In this document: positions 45,525 to 56,254 of the stretch, piece after piece | Numbering within the stretch: position 1 is the first letter of the stretch | Layout: each line of letters begins with the position of its first letter | Source of the DNA: Tupaia tana | Lineage: Eukaryota; Chordata; Mammalia; Scandentia; Tupaiidae | Reading direction: 5' to 3' | DNA length: 64,000 nucleotides | Assembly: GCA_026018925.1 (NCBI GenBank) | Contig: JAKSZU010000008.1 | Span: 62,147,027-62,211,026 of the forward strand | The notes under the pieces: model-generated | What the model was told of the DNA's origin: nothing | The model's input: only the letters and a program-made list of their open reading frames with translations | Database searches by the model: none | Made by a program: the position numbers and the translations under genes

Positions 45525-45800
45525 CTGGATCACTCCATGGCCTAGTGGTTAAAGTAGGAAGGTCTCACATGGCCAACTGCACAGTTCAAATCTCAGCCAT
45601 GGTGGCTTGAAAAATGCACTGGCACATATGCCTACATGTCCCAAAAACCAAGAGTATGGAGAAATAGAGAAGGCTCTGCAGCATGACCACACCCCATCGA
45701 AGGGTGCTTTTCCCCCTCTCCTTCCCTTTCTCTCTCTGGTGAGCACACATTTCCTCGGGAAAACTAAAATAAATAAATAAATAAAATTTAAAAAGTGATA
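45525..45800 (+). mobile_element. tSINE-L, old variant
   Basis: TCACTCCATGGCCTAGTGGTT head, GTTCAAATCTC as B-box remnant, GGCTTGAAAAATGCACTGGC variant, long body to TTTCCTCGGGAAAACT and an AAATAAATAAATAAATAAA tail. Groups with 3891 and 20191 by the GGCTTGAAAA variant. Confidence 0.8.
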
Positions 45801-46067
45801 ATGAAAATATGTAACCATAAATGCTATGATACAGGCACATACAAGCTCCAGTGGGAATTCAGAAGAGGAGCTCCTAATTGAGCCAGTCATAGTCAGTCAG
45901 AAAGATCTTGTTGGGAGACCAGTTATAATCCATAACAGAAAATAAATAAATAAGCCATTCCTTCTTACAAAATGGTTCTCTTTCTTATGATTCTGTCAAC
46001 TAGTCGGTTTGCATCTCTCTGAAGTACATGTTCAAGGCCGTTGTGTTTTGAGTACCAAGTAATAGGG

Positions 46068-46391
46068 CGAGATCAGATAACTTGCAACAGTAAAGGTTTA
46101 TTCTGCTCACAATATGGATTTTCAAGGTCTGGGGCACATATCTGGTGGAGACCTCCTGGCTGATCACAACACCCTGGAGAACAGGAGCAAACGCATCTGG
46201 GTCTGTGTCTGACCCTACCATTCCTTCTCCTTATAAACCCACCAGCACTTAGTCATGGAGCCTTCACGCTAATGACCTCAATTTTCTCCTCTCCAAAGGT
46301 CCCAACTTTCAATATCATAGTCAGATGAAATCTTCTTCCTCTTAACCCAATCTCAACACATGAATTTTGGAGGAATGTTCAAACCACAGCA
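46068..46391 (-). mobile_element. MLT1/MST-type LTR
   Basis: The plus strand carries AGGTTTATTCTGCTCACAAT, TCAAGGTCTGGGGCAC, AACCCACCAGCACTTAGTC, CCAAAGGTCCCAACTTTCAA, ACATGAATTTTGGAGGAATG and ends AACCACAGCA. This is the complement of a MaLR LTR start (TGCTGTGGTTTGAAC). Solo and decayed. Confidence 0.75.
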
Positions 46392-46399
46392 GGAAAGTA

Positions 46400-47150
46400 G
46401 TACACTAGGATTCAGTTTATCAAGTGTATCTAACATTCATCAAAATCACTGCCTGGTTTTCAGGATCCCTGAAAAATTGGCAAGTATTTTGCAACTGATA
46501 ATTACACTACTGTGTTAATATTCTTTAAGGATCAAAATGACCATTTTAAAGAACCAGGAAGAAACTCTCTCTCATTGATTGATTTCTTTCAGGCTGAATC
46601 AATTCCATTCTAAATTATTCTTGCATCTCACAGCACATGCATCTAAATTACATTTCTAAACTGGAACAAGCATAACTTGAACCAGTCTATTTATGTCATG
46701 GTATGATAGGCTTGAACCTACCCCCAGAATAATCTGCCTTCAAATAATGGTTTAAAGAGGGTACTTAAAAGATTCCAAAGATCTTGCATCACTAATGGAT
46801 CACCATTACATGGTGGGGAAATCTTGACTCAGGAAGTTGTAAGAGTAAACACATGGATTCCGTTAGGAGTTTTCCTTTATAGTGGCGTAACTGAATGGCT
46901 TTATTATGCTACCAACTTTAAAAACATAAATTGTCATGTTTATTGCTGATTATTAAAACCCTATGCATCCCATTCACTTTGAAAAATTCACAAGGTAGAT
47001 GGTCAATCCATTTCTTAAAAAAAAAAAAAAAAAAAAGAACTTTGTTTTCAGAAGCTTTTAAAGAATAAGAGAAATTATTATGAGGATAAGATTCATCTAG
47101 GTAAGAATAGATGACGTGAAAATCAGGGAATAAAAGGCCATAATTTCATA
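46400..47150. other. Unassigned sequence
   Basis: No repeat or gene recognised; an A-run is at 47017-47035. Confidence 0.4.
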
Positions 47151-47165
47151 CACTGAAAGTTCAAG

Positions 47166-47358
47166 GAGCCAGCAGATGGCATAATGGTTATGTTGTTGGA
47201 TTCCCATGTAGTTGATCGCAGTTCAAGTCCCAGACCTGGTGGCTTAAAACTCTCACCAGGCACATGTGTGTGCATGCCCAAAATCCAAAGAGGAGAATGG
47301 AGGAGGAGGGATTATAGCATAGCCATCCCCCTTGGAGGGTGATTTCTCACTTTCTCTA
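47166..47358 (+). mobile_element. tSINE-L lacking its 3' end
   Basis: GAGCCAGCAGATGGCATAATGG head and most of the long body to TGATTTCTCACTTTCTCTAA, where it stops before the CCCTATAGC end. The next bases begin an opposite-strand fragment, so a rearrangement or insertion removed the 3' end. Confidence 0.82.
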
Positions 47359-47360
47359 AT

Positions 47361-47455
47361 TATCCTTTTGGGATTTGGGGCAAGGACATGCACATGCCCG
47401 GTATGTTTCTCAAGCTGCTGAGTATGGGATTCAAATCACCACCAGGACACAGAGC
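47361..47455 (-). mobile_element. tSINE fragment, head half, inverted
   Basis: TTTTGGGATTTGGGGCAAGG, CATGCCCGGTATGTTTCTCA, AGTATGGGATTCAAATCACC align to the complement of the body start and B-box region. It is joined to the plus-strand copy on its left, giving a small foldback. Confidence 0.65.
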
Positions 47456-47470
47456 CAGTCCTAAAGTTTT

Positions 47471-47558
47471 TGTTTCTGTGTTTTGAGGTGAATATATATA
47501 TATATATTCACACACATTCACACACACACACACAGATATATAGATATAGATTTTTTTT

Positions 47559-47599
<41 letters not shown>

Positions 47600-47833
47600 A
47601 CAGGGCATGTGCACTCAACGGAGAAACAGAGAGAGACAGAAAGTAAGACATCACCCCCTCCCCAAGGGGGATGGCCACATTGCAATCCCTTCTCCTCCAA
47701 TCTCCTCTAGGGATCTTGGGCACACACACATATGTGCCTGGAGTGAGTTTTAAGTCCCCAGGTCCAGAACTTGAACCATGATCAACTACATGGGAGTCTA
47801 GTGACATAATCATTACGCGATCTGCTGGTCCCA
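47471..47833 (-). mobile_element. tSINE-L with a tail grown into microsatellites
   Basis: TSD CAGTCCTAAAGTTTT (47456-47470) and CAGTCCTAAAATTTT (47834-47848). Between the left TSD and the body lie about 125 bp of tail-derived simple sequence: T-rich, an AT repeat, a CA repeat, GATATATAGATATAGA and a long T-run to 47596. The body and head (to TCTGCTGGTCCCA) are normal. Confidence 0.85.
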
Positions 47834-47848
47834 CAGTCCTAAAATTTT

Positions 47849-48585
47849 AATCAGTGGACTTTGTTTCCATTTTCTGTGTTGTTTCTCTATGTAAATGGAG
47901 AGCAGAAAAGGTGATTTTGAAATAGGAGATATATCAATCTACCAAGGTTATATGCAATCTTTTGGAGACACAAACTAACTTCTTCCATTTCTGGCAAGAG
48001 GAGTAAAGAAGGAAAGAGAAGGTTGGTGCCCTACACCTGCAACAGTCAGCCCAGCAGCTACAATGGTGGCTTAAACTGGCAGAAAACAGTGAGGAGGTGG
48101 GGAAGGAGGGAAGGCTGTCACCCCATACATCAATGCACAGCTTGTACAGGCTGTAGCCTTAGCCTGAGAACTAAGCCTGGACCACAAAGTAATACCCTAT
48201 CCTCTTAAACTCAACCACTTCAGTAAAGTAACTTGCTCACTTTTGTCCTAGTTCCAAAATTAAGGGTTTTATTAATTATTTGTTTCAAACAACAGGGAAG
48301 GAAAGCAAAGAAGAGTAAAGGAAGTTCCAGAAAGAAACATCTATCGAGTCTACTGAATATAAGCCTTACTACATATAACCAAAAACATTTAAACACCTAC
48401 ACGGGTCTTGTACTGTCCGTGCTCTGAGAATCCACTCACTCATCTTTGTTCCTACTAAATGAGGGCAGACACTCTTACATTTTTATCACTGTCATCTTAA
48501 TACAGTTTCTGGTACATGAGGGTTAATGGAGTTTATGTAAACTAATAAATGGCTTTACTTATCTTCCAAATCAATAATTTCCATT
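47849..48585. other. Unassigned sequence
   Basis: No repeat or gene recognised. 48020-48210 is slightly GC-rich with several CAG/CTG-rich words but no family match. Confidence 0.4.
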
Positions 48586-48589
48586 TCTG

Positions 48590-49050
48590 TTCAGTGTACT
48601 AGCTACGCACGCTAAATACCTACTGGATATTTCCCACTGGCTGCCCATGGTTTCAAAGTGAAGATACTAAAATAAAAATCAACCTCCTATTAACAACCTT
48701 CAGGTCTTCTTTTCAGAAGCATAAAAAGAATCTCTTAATATGCACTGTACTGTAGCGTTCATGATAAGTATCTGCTTTCACCTCCCAGATCTAGTTTGTC
48801 ACCTAGTCAAGAGGAGATGTCTCCTTGGTACCAAACCCTACTCCGGCTGCTAGTCAACTGTGCCACAGTAACTGCCAGAATTCTAGGCAGCCTCCGAGAT
48901 TCCAGCTTCCTCGTCTCCAAACCGCTAATCGCCCCTGTGCCCCACTCTCTCCCCCACTCAGCTGACAGGCATGCCTTGAAGGCAGGTGCCATGTCTTATT
49001 CAACTCCGTGTCCTGTCACACATCTGCAATAAAAATATTCAATTACCCAG
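48590..49050 (+). mobile_element. L2 3' region
   Basis: ACTGGATATTTCCCACTGGC, CTACTCCGGCTGCTAGTCAA-type central part, and the end GAAGGCAGGTGCCATGTCTT, CACACATCTGCAATAAAAAT match the order of L2 ORF2-end and 3' terminal sequence. Ancient and non-coding. Confidence 0.6.
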
Positions 49051-50310
49051 TGACTAACGTGCCAAATGGGCATCAATTTATGTTTGAAATGAGACCTTTC
49101 TGAAATCACTGGGTTCATTTGCTTTATGAAAAGCTGCAGCTTTACAAAGCCTTGTGATTACAAGATAACTGAAAGCTTATTTCCTATCAAGCAGCAGCTC
49201 TTGCTGGAGTTCTACAACTCACCCTTACACTGTGCCTCCAGGACTTTTATCAATGTTTCAAAAAACAAGAGAAAGACAAAGACTGGTTGCATTTGTTGCT
49301 GTTGGTGATGTGTGGAGAAAAAGGCACAGAGAGTGAAAATAAAGGCCACCCCAAGTTGTATATTTTTCATGCAATTCCATCACACTTGGAAAGCTAAAAA
49401 CTACAACCCATTGGCAACACCCTTTGCTGAGTCACAGTATTCTTTGTGTGCATTTTTCTAAGAGCAATCAAAATGGTAATTGTGGAACTAACTTTAGAAC
49501 ATAAAATCATTGCATCTACACTGACATGGAATGCTATGTGAAAAGTAATCTCTCATTAAACCAGAAACTGTGGTTTACATTGCTTAAAAAATGCATTGGA
49601 CTGCTCATTCTCAGGGGATAGATCATAGTGCTCCTTAAGGACAGAAAGTTGAGAGAAAGTATTAATTCCTTCCACAAAATACTTAAGAAATCCCCTGAGC
49701 TTCTGGTTTTTATTTCTCCTCACTTGGTCTAATTACATCAGAAATAAAGTGTTCTTTAAGTATGTGTTTAGAACGTCCTTTTCCCAAAACAGGCTAGTGA
49801 CTCAATTTTTTTTAAAAGTCATTTTTGAGACAATCTGAGAAATTTGGTTATGGTGGGTATTTAGTGACAATGAGGAATTACTGTTAACTTCAATAAGTGT
49901 GATAATAGCATTATTGTTATAAAAGAACATTTCATAGGTGAATAATGAAGTATACTAAGGTAAAATATGTATCAGAAATTTGATTAAAAATGTTTTAGCA
50001 GAGACAAAGCATATATGGACTAACTTTAATGGATGTAGAATCTGAATAATGAGTAGAGTATGTCCTTATTTATGACTTGACTGAAACTTTTTATAATAAA
50101 AAAAATTAATGTCTGTTTTTTCTCCTTTGTTTAGGACTCAGAACCATTACAGAAGTCTAGCCAAGAAGATAGGGTTCCACAATAGCACTAAAGTAGGAGG
50201 ATTTTTTTATTTTTTTCTGTCTCCAGGTTGTGGTCATAGCACCTGTGAAAAATCAAATCCTGAAATGGTAGTCAGCATACTTCATCTACTGGCCAAATAC
50301 AGAGTAAATG
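49051..50310. other. Unassigned sequence
   Basis: No repeat recognised; balanced composition at 49080-49480. It contains TGCTGAGTCA at 49425-49434 (see findings) and a pyrimidine-rich TTTAG junction near 50133 that resembles a splice acceptor but lacks other support. Confidence 0.4.
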
Positions 50311-50315
50311 TTTGG

Positions 50316-50555
50316 GGCCAGCCTCTTAGTGCAGCCGTTAAACACTACATACAAAGCCAGATCCTACATGGCTGGCTGTGATTCAAATTCTGGTCCCAGT
50401 GGCTTGAAAAATCACTCTGAGCACGTGTGCATGTGTGCACTAAATCCTGACGGGTATAGAAATGGAGGGAAAAGGATTGCAGCATAGCCATGCCCCTTTG
50501 GGGACTGTGCTTTCTCGCTCTCTCTGATGAGCACATATACCCTTACAGCAATGAA
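50316..50555 (+). mobile_element. tSINE-L, old
   Basis: GGGGCCAGCCTCTTAGTGC head with extra bases, B-box remnant ATTCAAATTCTGG, variant GGCTTGAAAAATCACTCTGA and body to ATACCCTTACAGCAATGAA. First unit of a near-tandem pair. Confidence 0.78.
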
Positions 50556-50567
50556 CCAAGAATGTGT

Positions 50568-50862
50568 GGGCCAGCCCATAGCCACATGGCCAACTGCACT
50601 TTGAATCCCAGGTCAGGTGGCTTGAAAGACAAGCCATGCACCTGTGTATACATGCTCCAAATCCTAACAGGCTGGAAAAATGGAAGAGAAGAGACTGAGA
50701 GTGACTACGGCCCATTGGGGTTCTATCGATCGATCGATCTCTCTCTCTCTCTCTCTCTCTCTGGCAAAAGAAAATGTTTGTATACATACACACACACATA
50801 TACACACACACAGAGGCGCCTAGGACACACACACATATACACACATATACGCGCCTAGGACA
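50568..50862 (+). mobile_element. tSINE-L with head deletion and simple-repeat tail
   Basis: GGGCCAGCCCATAGCCACATGG joins the first bases of the head to its middle, deleting the A-box. The body carries ATCG and CT repeats (50724-50761). The tail has become a CA-rich array, which holds a duplicated GGCGCCTAGGACAC-like unit at 50814-50829 and 50850-50863. Confidence 0.75.
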
Positions 50863-51237
50863 CTTAATCTTATAAAAATATTACATAACCAAATTCCTAA
50901 ATATGCAGCTACGTTTTATTTTTTTTTTATGTTTTGACTAAAATTACCAACTTTTTCCCCTAAGTGTTGTTTTGCTTTCCCATCCGTAACACATAAATGT
51001 TTTACATTAAATAACTTAAATCTGTGGAAAGTTCTTCTCAAGGAAAGCACATCTCCTGTTTTGATCTTTGCTTATTAATAGGGAGAGAAAAAAAAAGAGT
51101 TGGAAACAAGGAGATTGGATCCTTTACCTAGAAAACAATACGATGGAGAGAAAAGATCAAATGATTACTTGAGTCTTGAACAGTAGCATAGAACTTAAGA
51201 AGTTGAAACATCTTTTCTGAAATATACTATTATTCTT

Positions 51238-51496
51238 TTTTTTTTTTTGAGAGGTTTTTGCTATAGGGCGCGTGCACTCGCCAGACAGAGACAGACAGAG
51301 AGATAGAAAGCGAGAAATCACCCCCCAGGGGGATGGCCACACTGCAATCCCTTCTCCTCCATTCTCCTCTCGGGATCTTGGGCACGCACGCACACATGCC
51401 CGGCGTGAGTTTAAGCCACCGGGTCCGGGACGCGAACCACGGTCGACTATGTGGGAGTCCAGCGACATAGCCATTACGCTAACTGCTGGTCCCTCA
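51238..51496 (-). mobile_element. tSINE-L, young, perfect 20-bp TSD
   Basis: The 20-bp TSD TGAAATATACTATTATTCTT lies at 51218-51237 and 51497-51516. The complement shows GTTCGCGTCCCGGACCCGG, an almost ideal B-box, with A-box like TTAGCGTAATGG and a complete body. One of the best candidates for a recent insertion. Confidence 0.96.
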
Positions 51497-51619
51497 TGAA
51501 ATATACTATTATTCTTAATTTAATGCTTCTTGGGGCTCTTCTTTAGTATAAGCACAGGTAAGTACTAGTCAAAGATCTGGAGCTACTTCGTACTGAGTTT
51601 AAATTCAGTTTTGGGTGGT

Positions 51620-51872
51620 GTGTGTGTGTGTGTGTGTTTAAAGAGAGATTTTTTTCTATAGGGCACATGCGTTCACCAATGAGACAGAGAGACAGAAAGT
51701 GACAAATCATCGCCCAGGGGTGATGGCCATGCTGCAATCCCTTCTCTTCCAGTCTTCACTTAGGATTTTGGGCACACACACACCTGGCAAGAGTTTTAAG
51801 CTGCCAGGTCCAGGACTCAAACCGTAGTCGACTACATACGAGTCCCGTCCATTATGGCATCTGCTTGTCCCT
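51620..51872 (-). mobile_element. tSINE-L with GT tail
   Basis: The tail side is a GT repeat (51617-51637), then AGAGATTTTTTTCTATAGGG and the long body to the head complement ATGGCATCTGCTTGTCCC. There is a small deletion in the head (GAGTCCCGTCCATTATGG). Confidence 0.85.
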
Positions 51873-52240
51873 GTTTGTGTTTTCTTACTGTTGGTCTCAC
51901 CTTTGAATATAAATCATTATCACAGACACAATTAGTAGTCTCCATGTCAACAGTACTAGCTTACTGTGAACATTTATTTTCCCTGGTGCTTAGGCTTCTG
52001 CGATTCCTAAACAGTCTGAAGTTTCCCCAGAGAACCTGCTTCAACTTCTGTGGGACCAGGACTGGGACGAGGCTCCCGTGTCACCCAATGCTTCCCCAGA
52101 GATTACAACCTTAGCAGGTTTGGAAACCACGAAGTCTATCCACATCCTGGCTAATACAAGCTTTTCTCTTGATTCTGTTAGAAACAAAGGTACTGTTCTC
52201 CAGGTGCTACAAAACAGTTTAAAATTTGTATTATAATTCA

Positions 52241-52317
52241 GGACCAGCAGGTGGCATGGTGGTTAAGATGCTGGTTACTTCCACATGGCTGACCTGGGCC
52301 TGTTAGTTTGCTTTCTC

Positions 52318-52355
<38 letters not shown>

Positions 52356-52403
52356 TGGTCGAATTAAAATAAATGAATGCATAAATAATTATTTTAAAAT
52401 TTT
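52241..52403 (+). mobile_element. tSINE-S, perfect 15-bp TSD, (TG)n in body
   Basis: TSD TTGTATTATAATTCA at 52226-52240 and 52404-52418. The B-box region is deleted (GGCTGACCTGGGCCTG). The usual CT tract is replaced by a TG repeat at 52320-52354, then CTGGTCGAATTAAAATAAAT. Confidence 0.93.
52320..52354 (+). repeat. (TG)n microsatellite in SINE body
   Basis: About 17 TG units in place of the CT tract of short-type SINEs. Confidence 0.93.
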
Positions 52404-52428
52404 TTGTATTATAATTCAAAATATTTTG

Positions 52429-52668
52429 GGGCAAGAAGTCGTGTGGTGGTTAAGGTGCTGGGCAATCCCACATGGCCAACCATGGCTCAAGTCCCAGACC
52501 TGGTGGCTTGTTTTCTCATTTTCTCTCTCGCTCTCTTGCTCTCTTGCTCTCTTGCTCTCTCGCTCTTGCTCTTGCTCTCGCTCTCTCTCTCTCGCTCTCG
52601 CTCTCTGTCTCTTTCTGGTCAAATTAAAATAAATGAATGAATGAATAAAATTAATCTTTTTAAAAATT
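52429..52668 (+). mobile_element. tSINE-S with long CT/GCTCT tract
   Basis: GGGGCAAGAAGTCGTGTGGTGG head, GGCTCAAGTCCCAG as B-box like sequence, then GGTGGCTTG and about 90 bp of CTCTTG/CTCTCG repeats (52523-52613), ending GTCAAATTAAAATAAATGAA. It lies just 3' of the previous copy in the same direction. Confidence 0.9.
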
Positions 52669-52692
52669 TAAACTATTTTATTAAAAAAATAA

Positions 52693-52935
52693 AACAGCCA
52701 GCGGTGGTGGCACAGTGCTAATGCAACATTCTACGATGCTAAGATCATATGGGACAGTGCTGGGTTTACATCCTGAGGTCTCCCAGCGCACACTGGGAAT
52801 GCATATGCCTGTGATCCTGACTGGCCAAGGCTGGCGGTAGATGGCAGCATGAAGACCCTGTGAGGCATACCTATCTATCTCCATCTTTCCCTCCCTCCCT
52901 CCCTCTCTCTTTCTCTGCCCCTCGCCCATAGAGGG
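52693..52935 (+). mobile_element. SINE-C copy 3
   Basis: AGCCAGCGGTGGTGGCACAG with A-box-like TGGCACAGTGC. B-box-like GGGTTTACATCC. Then TGCCTGTGATCCTGACTGGC, CAGCATGAAGACCCTGTGAG and a CT-rich end (52868-52922). The clearest SINE-C copy in the window. Confidence 0.65.
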
Positions 52936-52939
52936 AAGG

Positions 52940-55070
52940 AAGTAAAATTTCAACAGAATCGGCAACTTCCTTCATACTAAATAAACAACCACGAGCACTT
53001 TGTTATCCTTACAGATCTTAGTAGAGCACCACCAAAACCCCCACCTTACATTATTAAAATGTGCTAACATTGATAACAAAAGATATTTTTTGCTCCCTCT
53101 ATAAAACTCTGATCATCTTTCAAGATCTGGCATTTATGAGACTTCTGTGGAAACCTAACCCATCGTCCAAGCAGAGAAGGCTGTGGCATGTTGTACGTAC
53201 CTACATCAACGTACTTTCAATGTTGGTCTGTAGTCATAAATTTACCAGCGTGGTAACAGGAAGTACAAGAATGGTGGGAACAAGAGAAAAGATTAGTGAG
53301 CTCTCAGTGAATGGTTTTCATCTTTGCAGTAAATGAAATGACTAGGTTTGTTATGTGAGTGATAAGAGAGAACGTGGAATGAAGGCCAACATGGCAGAAA
53401 AACATTCAAAAGAGTCATTGTGAGGGAAATGCAATAGAGAGTGCACAACCAATGATGGAAAGGGTCTCCAAGGAGTGGTAAATCCCAGTTGAGGCCAAAG
53501 AGCACACCTAAAGTCCCTCTCCAGCATGGGATGGGCACCACGAAAGGTCGAAGGGGAAAGGACTAGGTAATAAAGGCCATAGCCTGGAAGATGACTGTGG
53601 ATTCACTCAGAATCCTACTTCTACCAGTATGCTATCAGTGTTTTTAAAAAATAAAAATAATAATTAAAAACAACCACCAGAATAAAATTTAGAGATGTGT
53701 GATTACAAGGTCAAACAAATTCAATTAAATCCTAGTAAGGAATAGTTGAGCAATATAAATTGCATTCAAGAGGAGATAAAAACTTAAGAACTGAGACTTA
53801 GAAGCACCTCACAATACTATCCCTTGGTCAGGTAGGTGAGGAGAAAATGAGATCAAGGAGAAGCTCTCCTGGGGAACCCACCTGGTTCCTATTGGTGCAG
53901 AGTTTAAAGGAACCCTACAGACCACATGTGAAGAAGTTAATGGAGGCTCATGATGGAAGCTTTTGCAGGTCTGTGCATCAGTGTGAATGTGGGCAAAGTA
54001 GTATAAATGTGTGCAGTAGATTATGAAGAATAAGACTGGTAAGTAACAGTGGTGGAAAATAATGACAGAAGGGGCACAGGGTAATGGGAAGCAGCCCTTC
54101 CTTATCCATAAAAATCTGAAGAGGAGGATGGATCTCCACAAGAGAAAGCTTCCAGAAAAGAGGCATTATCACCTGCAGTCCAGATTTCATGAATGGCTCA
54201 ATACCAGGGCTCATTATATACTGAATTAATGAGTGGCAAGAAGATAGAAGTCATCTTAAAGAAACTGAAGCAATTAAGGAGCTGAGTTCTTGGGATGGCA
54301 ACTAGTGGCTGGTGAGGATAAGTTTCATTTTCTAGGGCAACAATGATGGGTAAGGCAGGAAGGAAGCAAGCATGAAACTGTCAGATGGGCAGGCAGGGAA
54401 ACTGGGAGATCAAAGGCTTTGTCTGGAGTCAGGCCAAGTTTTCTAGCCTGGTCCCATCACGTAATAGCTGTTAAGAGCTTCTTGCCTCACCTCTTTTCTC
54501 CAGTAAACCCCTTGCCTATGAGCTTCAACATCCACACCAACTACACATGGCCACTGCAAGGAACATGAAATGAATATTTGTAAAGCACATAACTAAAACA
54601 TACTAAGTATACAAAAACAATAGCAAAAATAAATAGTAACTATTATTACTAGACGGACAGAGGCATTGAATAGTCTCAGAGGCTGCAGAAAAGTGAAAGC
54701 AGTTTCTGGCCGCCTGTGAGTGAGGAAGAGAGAAAGATAACAGCAATTATATAACAGCAAGTGCTTTGATAAATGGGGCTTTTAAGCCTTAAGGGTAAGT
54801 GTACTCAGTTCCTAGTGGAAAGTTTGTTTTGATTAAAATGCCTGCTGTATTTAGATGTAATGTTAATGCTTTGTCACTTTCAAATCCTGCTTTTCCCCCC
54901 TTCTTGCGCAAACTTTAGAGAGAGAAAAGTAGGATGCAAATTGGAAAGGGCTGCTCTACCCATGTAGACACCTCCATGTCGTCTCTCTGGGTCTAGCAAG
55001 GTACGATTACATTTCATATTTTCTCTGACAGTGCCCAAAATTACAAAGTTCTATTCTATTCATAACACAG
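52940..55070. other. Unassigned sequence
   Basis: About 2.1 kb without a recognisable repeat or gene. The minus-strand ORFs at 53809-54214 (up to 110 codons) are hydrophobic, overlap each other and show no motif. Purine-rich on the plus strand, so long ORFs on the minus strand are expected by composition. Confidence 0.4.
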
Positions 55071-55086
55071 AAGAAAAATGATTTTT

Positions 55087-55237
55087 TAAAGAATTATCTA
55101 ACTTTATTTATTCATTTGAATTTGACCAGAGAGGGACAGAAAAAGAGAGAAAGCAAGCCGCCAGGTCCAGGACTCAAACCACGGTAGGTCATGTGGGAAT
55201 CCAGCGCCTTTAACCACCACGCCACCTGCCGGCCCCA
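55087..55237 (-). mobile_element. tSINE-S with 13-bp TSD
   Basis: TSD AAAAATGATTTTT at 55074-55086 and 55238-55250. The complement begins GGGGCCGGCAGGTGGCGTGG with an intact A-box-like motif and GGTTTGAGTCCTGGACCTGG. Tail TTCAAATGAATAAATAAAG. The CT tract is short. Confidence 0.92.
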
Positions 55238-55250
55238 AAAAATGATTTTT

Positions 55251-56240
55251 AACATGTCTAGAACATTACACTTTTCCTAAACTGCTATGGAAGAATAATT
55301 TGGTTCTATTAATACTATTACTAATATACTTTAAAAGAAAAAAAAATAGTTCTACCCCGCCAGAAAACCAAGACAGTCTCAGCACCTCACATCCTGAGGT
55401 ATGCCAACATTCTCTCATTTTACGTTTAATTTGAAAGGAAATTAAAAAGATACCCACGACAACTTGGCTGAACTTTACCACTGTGATAGCCAGACAAGAA
55501 GCAAAGGAATTCAAAAGCTTTGCAGTCCGGTTATGACTATCCAAGCAGGGATAAAGAAAGAAAAGGATTCTCTGTGGGGCAAGCACACTCCAGAGAAAAA
55601 TGAAAGAGAAGAGCCACTTGTACAAAACATTGTTTAAAAACCCAAGAATATTTAGGGGCTACAGCTGTATTTGAATTGTTATCAAAATCAACTTAAAAAA
55701 ATGTTTCACTAAGAAATTAGTACAAAAGCTATGTTTTTACTGGCTTATATATAATTATCACTGCTAGCACAATGCCAGCCACCCAACTTCAGAGGCTTTT
55801 GCTCTACAAATCCACAGCATGAAGAGCTGATTTTTCCCGATGGTTATACCACAGTTCTGAAGTGGGTCTACAGTCATAGAAAGCCACCAATACTGCAGTC
55901 CAGAAAGAAAACTATGTACATTTATTCAAGAACTGATAAAGCAGGGAAAAATTCTGATTTTATAGGTCAACAGGCAGCACTAACATTTTGATTATAAACC
56001 CCATGTATTAGACACATGGGTTCAAAATCCAAACATTTTGAGAACATAAATTCCTTTTTTCTCTTATTATAGAACATGATACATTTAAGACTATAAAGTA
56101 GTATATTTCATTCATGAGCCACAAATACCAAAACTCACAAGTATTACTATTTTGGGATGGGAGGATAAAAATTATCTGGATAGAGCTGTAACACAAGGTT
56201 AACTCACCTATGTTCACTTTCTCTAGACATGAAGAGATAA
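55251..56240. other. Unassigned sequence
   Basis: No repeat or gene recognised. The 119-codon minus-strand ORF at 55266-55625 is phenylalanine- and leucine-rich, as expected from an A-rich plus strand, and has no motif. Confidence 0.4.
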
Positions 56241-56254
56241 CCGCTTGGGGACCT

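Noticed and set aside
50109..50240. TTTTTTCTCCTTTGTTTAG followed by an open frame as an exon
   Set aside because: The 90-codon frame runs into a SINE and has no recognisable motif or downstream donor with support.
53809..54214. Overlapping hydrophobic minus-strand ORFs as a membrane protein
   Set aside because: Hydrophobicity follows from the purine-rich plus strand, the frames overlap each other, and no signal peptide or family motif is visible.
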